64,000 nt of DNA from Hoeflea sp. IMCC20628 (GTDB lineage: Bacteria; Pseudomonadota; Alphaproteobacteria; Rhizobiales; Rhizobiaceae). Each line of letters begins with the position of its first letter. Within the stretch, counting starts at the first letter, position 1. The DNA lies in NCBI RefSeq assembly GCF_001011155.1, contig NZ_CP011480.1:62001-126000 (forward strand), in the 5' to 3' direction. Shown here piece by piece: positions 61,292 to 64,000 of the stretch. The notes below the pieces were generated by a model. That model saw nothing but the letters and a program-made list of their open reading frames with translations, was not told the DNA's origin and made no database searches. The position numbers and the translations under genes were made by a program.

Positions 61292-62005
61292 TCAAGCGGC
61301 CTTCAACTCACCGGTGATGCCGTGCCAAATGCTGTGAGCATCCGAGCGAGATTGCCGATAGGCTGGGGCGGATAGTTTGTGGCGGCGAGGGCGAAATACA
61401 GTTTGGACTTGATCGTGGACAGACAAAAAGAGGTGTGCTTGGCCGGGCGATTTGAAGCGGGCCATGATCTTTTCTCGGCGCCGCGTCGGTCGATGCGAGC
61501 TTTCGGACCTGTTGTTTAAGCCCTTATGCCTGCGGTGGTCGATGCTGGGTGCGAGGCCTTTCAGAGCCGCACTATAGCTGCCGAGTTTGTCCGTGATCAC
61601 AACCCGCAGCCGCCCGTATTGCTTGAATAGCTTGCGGAAAAAGCGTTTCGCTGCGCACGTGTTGCGCCGAGATTGAACCAGAATATCAAGAACGTCACCA
61701 TTGCTGTCGATCGCGCGCCAAAGCCAGAATTTGCACCCGCGGATAGGAATGACCACTTCATCAAGGTGCCATTTATCAGACGGCGCAGGCCGATCCCGCC
61801 GGATGGAAGCGGCATACATTGTACCAAATTTGCCAACCCACTTCCTTATCGTCTCGTAGCTCACGACGATGCCGCGCGCCGCAAGTAGATCCTCGACATC
61901 GCGCAGGCTCAAGGGAAACCGAAAATAAGACCAGACCGCATAGGCAATGATCTCAGGCGGGAAACGGTGACCTTTGAAGGCGCCGGAATGTTTGGCTTTT
62001 GTCAT
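61292..62005 (-). CDS. tnpA: IS6-family transposase (237 aa)
   Basis: Full-length frame MTKAKHSGAFKGHRFPPEIIAYAVWSYFRFPLSLRDVE with catalytic WHLDEVVIPIRGCKFWLWRAID, VVITDKLGSYSAAL and GLNNRSESSHRPTRRRE, ending ITGELKAA. No disruption. It is a different subgroup from the 1.6 kb copy. Terminal repeats were not resolved by eye. Confidence 0.9.
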   Translation of the reverse strand: MTKAKHSGAFKGHRFPPEIIAYAVWSYFRFPLSLRDVEDLLAARGIVVSYETIRKWVGKFGTMYAASIRRDRPAPSDKWHLDEVVIPIRGCKFWLWRAIDSNGDVLDILVQSRRNTCAAKRFFRKLFKQYGRLRVVITDKLGSYSAALKGLAPSIDHRRHKGLNNRSESSHRPTRRREKIMARFKSPGQAHLFLSVHDQVQTVFRPRRHKLSAPAYRQSRSDAHSIWHGITGELKAA

Positions 62006-62034
62006 GTCCGTCGGTACGATTTCAGATCAGGCCC

Positions 62035-62327
62035 CGCAAGTTGACGATGCCCGCGATACTACCCATGAAGCCTTGTGTCTGGCGCAACGGTTGCTTGAAG
62101 ACAGCGCTCAGGGTCAGGCAGATCTTGATCGCCAGGTCTGAATATGTCCGCTGACCACCCCGCGTCGCCCGGCGCGGTGCCCGCCACCAACCAAGCGCCT
62201 CTTCGCTGACCCAGACCGTCAAATCCCCGCGACGCCGAAGGCTTTCGTTGTAACTCGCCCAGTTGGACACACGATACTTTTGCTTCGGAATTTTACCTCG
62301 GCGGTTAGCATTGAATTTGTGCGGCAT
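62035..62327 (-). pseudogene. IS5-family transposase, N-terminal fragment
   Basis: MPHKFNANRRGKIPKQKYRVSNWASYNESLRRRGDLTVWV and RATRGGQRTYSDLAIKICLTLSAVFKQPLRQTQGFMGSI form the IS5 N-terminal domain. The DDE core is missing after 62035, next to the IS6 gene. The same subgroup is represented at 17738. Confidence 0.82.
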
Positions 62328-62484
62328 GCTCAGCATCCTGAATGGGAAGGAGTAACCTCAGTATCAGGCTGAGAACGATCCCTGCAACAAAGCCCCCCAG
62401 CAGAAGCATCGGGTAACCAACACCCCAAAACTTGACTTTTCTGCGCGAAATGCGTAAATTGCGTGAAATTGAAAGGAGACATTC

Positions 62485-62739
62485 ATGCCCCAGGCTCGAA
62501 CCGTTCCCGCGAGTGATTTCTCGCGAAACTTTGGAAAGTATCAGGACGAGGCGATCAAGGCCGGCGTTATCAGTGTGAGTAGTCACGGCCGTGTTGTAGG
62601 GGCCTATCTTTCGGCTGCGGAGCTGGAGCATTTCGAGCACCTTAAGCTGCGGGAACGTCAGGTGCTGAAGATCGGTGAGCTTGATGACGACACGCTTGCG
62701 ACGATTGAAAGTGCTGAATACGGCGCCGAGCCTGAGTGA
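62485..62739 (+). CDS. Phd/YefM-type antitoxin
   Basis: The 84-aa protein MPQARTVPASDFSRNFGKYQDEAIKAGVISVSSHGRVVGAYLS has the N-terminal DNA-binding fold of Phd antitoxins and an acidic C-terminal tail (IGELDDDTLATIESAEYGAEPE) for toxin binding. It has an AAAGGAG site 8 bp upstream and overlaps the toxin start by 4 bp. Such antitoxins also repress the operon with their toxin. Confidence 0.85.
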   Translation: MPQARTVPASDFSRNFGKYQDEAIKAGVISVSSHGRVVGAYLSAAELEHFEHLKLRERQVLKIGELDDDTLATIESAEYGAEPE

Positions 62740-63167
62740 GCATTCCAACACCAAAACCTGGCCTTGTCATTCGATACAGCTTTCTCTGGAGCTCTGAGCG
62801 CGATCAGGGGTCGGTCGAGGGATCGAAGGACCGACCTTGCGCAATTGTGGTTGCGGTGCCTCAGGGTGAGGATGGCCATATCCGAACGATCGTTACGCCC
62901 ATCACACATAGCCCGCCAGCCGATCCGAGCACGTCTCTTGAGATTCCAGCAAATGTTTGCCGCAGTCTTGGGCTGGACGGCACGCGACATTGGTTGCGGT
63001 TTGATGAACTGAACCGCTTCACGTGGCCCGGATACGATCTACGCCCTCGACCTGATGGATCCTATCACTATGGGATGCTACCTGCTGGGCTCTTCGAGGA
63101 ACTCCGGAACGGAATTATCGCTGCGCAGAGAACACGACGTGGGCGGATCATGTCGCGGGATGATTGA
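62736..63167 (+). CDS. PemK/MazF-like growth inhibitor toxin
   Basis: The 143-aa protein starts at GTG overlapping the antitoxin stop. PKPGLVIRYSFLWSSERDQGSVEGSKDRPCAIVVAV is the PemK-like start, followed by IVTPITHSPP and WPGYDLRPRPDGSYHYGMLPAGLFEEL. Members are ribosome-independent mRNA endonucleases; here the family call is by pattern. The pair probably stabilises the mobile region. Confidence 0.8.
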   Translation: MSIPTPKPGLVIRYSFLWSSERDQGSVEGSKDRPCAIVVAVPQGEDGHIRTIVTPITHSPPADPSTSLEIPANVCRSLGLDGTRHWLRFDELNRFTWPGYDLRPRPDGSYHYGMLPAGLFEELRNGIIAAQRTRRGRIMSRDD

Positions 63168-63513
63168 CCCGGTGTTTTGCCAGCAAAAATCATCATAAAA
63201 CATGCTTTGTTCCATAATATGTCTTACGCGATTTTTTCTAAGACATTGAAATAATATGTAGAATGTGCCTGTTCGCGGTTCGCTGCATTTGAACCGATCG
63301 AGAACGGTGACCTCTCCGACTGATTGCACCAGTCCAGAGATTTGTACTCAAAGCTTCAATCTGGAGAGACCGGTGTTCTTTCACTTTCGGCGTCGTCTTT
63401 AGCTGCGGGTCGGCACGGGCCGCCCAATAAGCGCAATGCCTGTTGCGAAACAATACGCCATATAAGGCATATTTGATTATTTAGCCTGCCACTTGTGTCC
63501 ATCGAGCTTCAAG
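63168..63513. other. 346-bp AT-rich gap, no gene recognised
   Basis: The sequence is clearly AT-richer around 63180-63270, with CTTAC and TAAGACAT motifs. The frames present have no family pattern. It may be the junction of two imported pieces. Confidence 0.4.
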
Positions 63514-63795
63514 CTACAGACTCAGGGCCCGTTCCATTTCCTGATGTTCGAATGCGGGTTCCAGGCTGCGAAGGTCCGCGCCGGTCACACCATGATTCCG
63601 CATGATGTCCCTCCAAGTGCCGTTGATCTGCCGTGCCATTACGCGTGCAAGCTCGCTGGCTTCTTCTGCGGCGAGGTTGAAGAATACGGCGGCCTCAAGC
63701 GCCAGCTCCAGCGAGGCGGCGAAGGGTTCACCTTCGATGATGGCTGTCTTCAGAATGCGATGGCGTTGCGGCTGCGGGTCGACATCAAAAAGCTG
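63514..63795 (-). pseudogene. HipA-like kinase, C-terminal fragment
   Basis: The minus strand has no ATG but reads SLSQLFDVDPQPQRHRILKTAIIEGEPFAASLELALEAAV and EASELARVMARQINGTWRDIMRNHGVTGADLRSLEPAFEHQE and ends MERALSL-stop. This is the C-terminal helical end of HipA-type toxins. The kinase core is missing on the right. Confidence 0.72.
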
Positions 63796-63848
63796 CGAAA
63801 GGCTTCACCTGACTGAGCTATGTTGACAGCAGGCAAATATGCATTCTA

Positions 63849-63862
63849 TATTCTATAGAATA
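63849..63862. promoter_or_regulatory. Palindrome TATTCTATAGAATA upstream of the last gene
   Basis: The 14-bp perfect palindrome sits inside a nearly symmetric 24-bp stretch (63844-63867), 35 bp before the start codon. The position suits a repressor operator, for example a GntR-type site. The regulator is not in the window. Confidence 0.5.
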
Positions 63863-63896
63863 CAGAACATGCAGCACGACCAAGGAGGATGACATC

Positions 63897-64000
63897 GTGA
63901 AAAGCATTGATATGAGACCCCTAGCAAGGCGCAGGAGCGTACTCGCCGGGGTGGCCGGATCTCTTATTCTGGCGGCTATGCCGCTGGCGTCTGCGCAAGC
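63897..64000 (+). CDS. Exported protein, 5' end only (probable binding protein)
   Basis: The GTG start lies 9 bp after AAGGAGG. The 34 codons visible read (M)KSIDMRPLARRRSVLAGVAGSLILAAMPLASAQA, a signal peptide with RRRS resembling a weak twin-arginine motif and an ASA cleavage site. The strong ribosome site and the operator-like palindrome suggest a regulated periplasmic solute-binding protein, but the rest is outside the window. Confidence 0.7.
   Translation, partial: MKSIDMRPLARRRSVLAGVAGSLILAAMPLASAQ

Noticed and set aside
1-64000. CRISPR array or tRNA/rRNA genes
   Set aside because: No regular repeat-spacer series, and no cloverleaf or rRNA-like stretch was noticed on reading.

Overview
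The window reads as an accessory region (plasmid, chromid or genomic island) of an alphaproteobacterium, most likely Rhizobiales. The evidence is the codon and GC style, the HAAT (Liv-type) transporters, a fused CysNC, and the mixture of IS6, IS21, IS630, IS110, IS91, IS5, IS3, ISAs1, IS256 and IS200/IS605 elements. Genus cannot be set from sequence alone. I found no rRNA, tRNA or CRISPR array. About half of the window is insertion sequences or their debris, often nested. || 1-1.2 kb: 3' part of a DadA-like FAD oxidoreductase. 1.2-3.2 kb: mosaic of IS scraps and an intact IS6 element inserted in another IS6. || 3.2-17.6 kb: a complete catabolic and uptake regulon. A TetR regulator heads an operon with enoyl-CoA hydratase, AMP-forming acyl-CoA ligase and two small MaoC/hotdog proteins. 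Next come two divergently transcribed HAAT ABC transporters, each with binding protein, two ATPases and two permeases; the first also has an alpha/beta hydrolase. All three promoters carry the same 7-6-7 palindrome, ACATGAA-N6-TTCATGT, and no fourth copy was seen. The simplest reading is import of a carboxylic acid or related compound, CoA activation and partial beta-oxidation-like processing under one TetR repressor. The block lies between two nearly identical IS6 ends in inverted orientation. || 17.6-37.2 kb: IS cluster. Its cargo is two sulfotransferase-fold proteins (20.7-22.5 kb) and cysD/cysNC (30-32.8 kb), which make APS and PAPS. No PAPS reductase is visible, so sulfation of a glycan is more likely than cysteine synthesis. 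|| 37.2-57 kb: surface polysaccharide locus. It has a two-domain glycosyltransferase, an NDP-hexose 2,3-dehydratase, a GT61-like protein, a membrane acyltransferase preceded by a 41-codon coupled ORF, ugd, a GT2, rmlACBD, and an ABC-2 exporter pair. ISAs1, IS3 and IS630 insertions interrupt the locus. Together with the sulfation genes this suggests an exported, rhamnose-containing, acylated and possibly sulfated polysaccharide. || 57-64 kb: more IS debris with a TIR-domain gene split by IS256, a 3' fragment of acetoacetyl-CoA synthetase, a Phd/PemK-type toxin-antitoxin pair, a HipA C-terminal scrap and the start of an exported protein gene running off the right edge. || Strongest leads: the three-operator TetR regulon; the covarying hairpins abutting the start codons of two IS110 transposases (candidate bridge RNAs); the sulfation plus 2,3-dehydratase polysaccharide chemistry; a chimeric IS6 transposase with a duplicated junction; and an empty-site/filled-site pair for an IS5 element.
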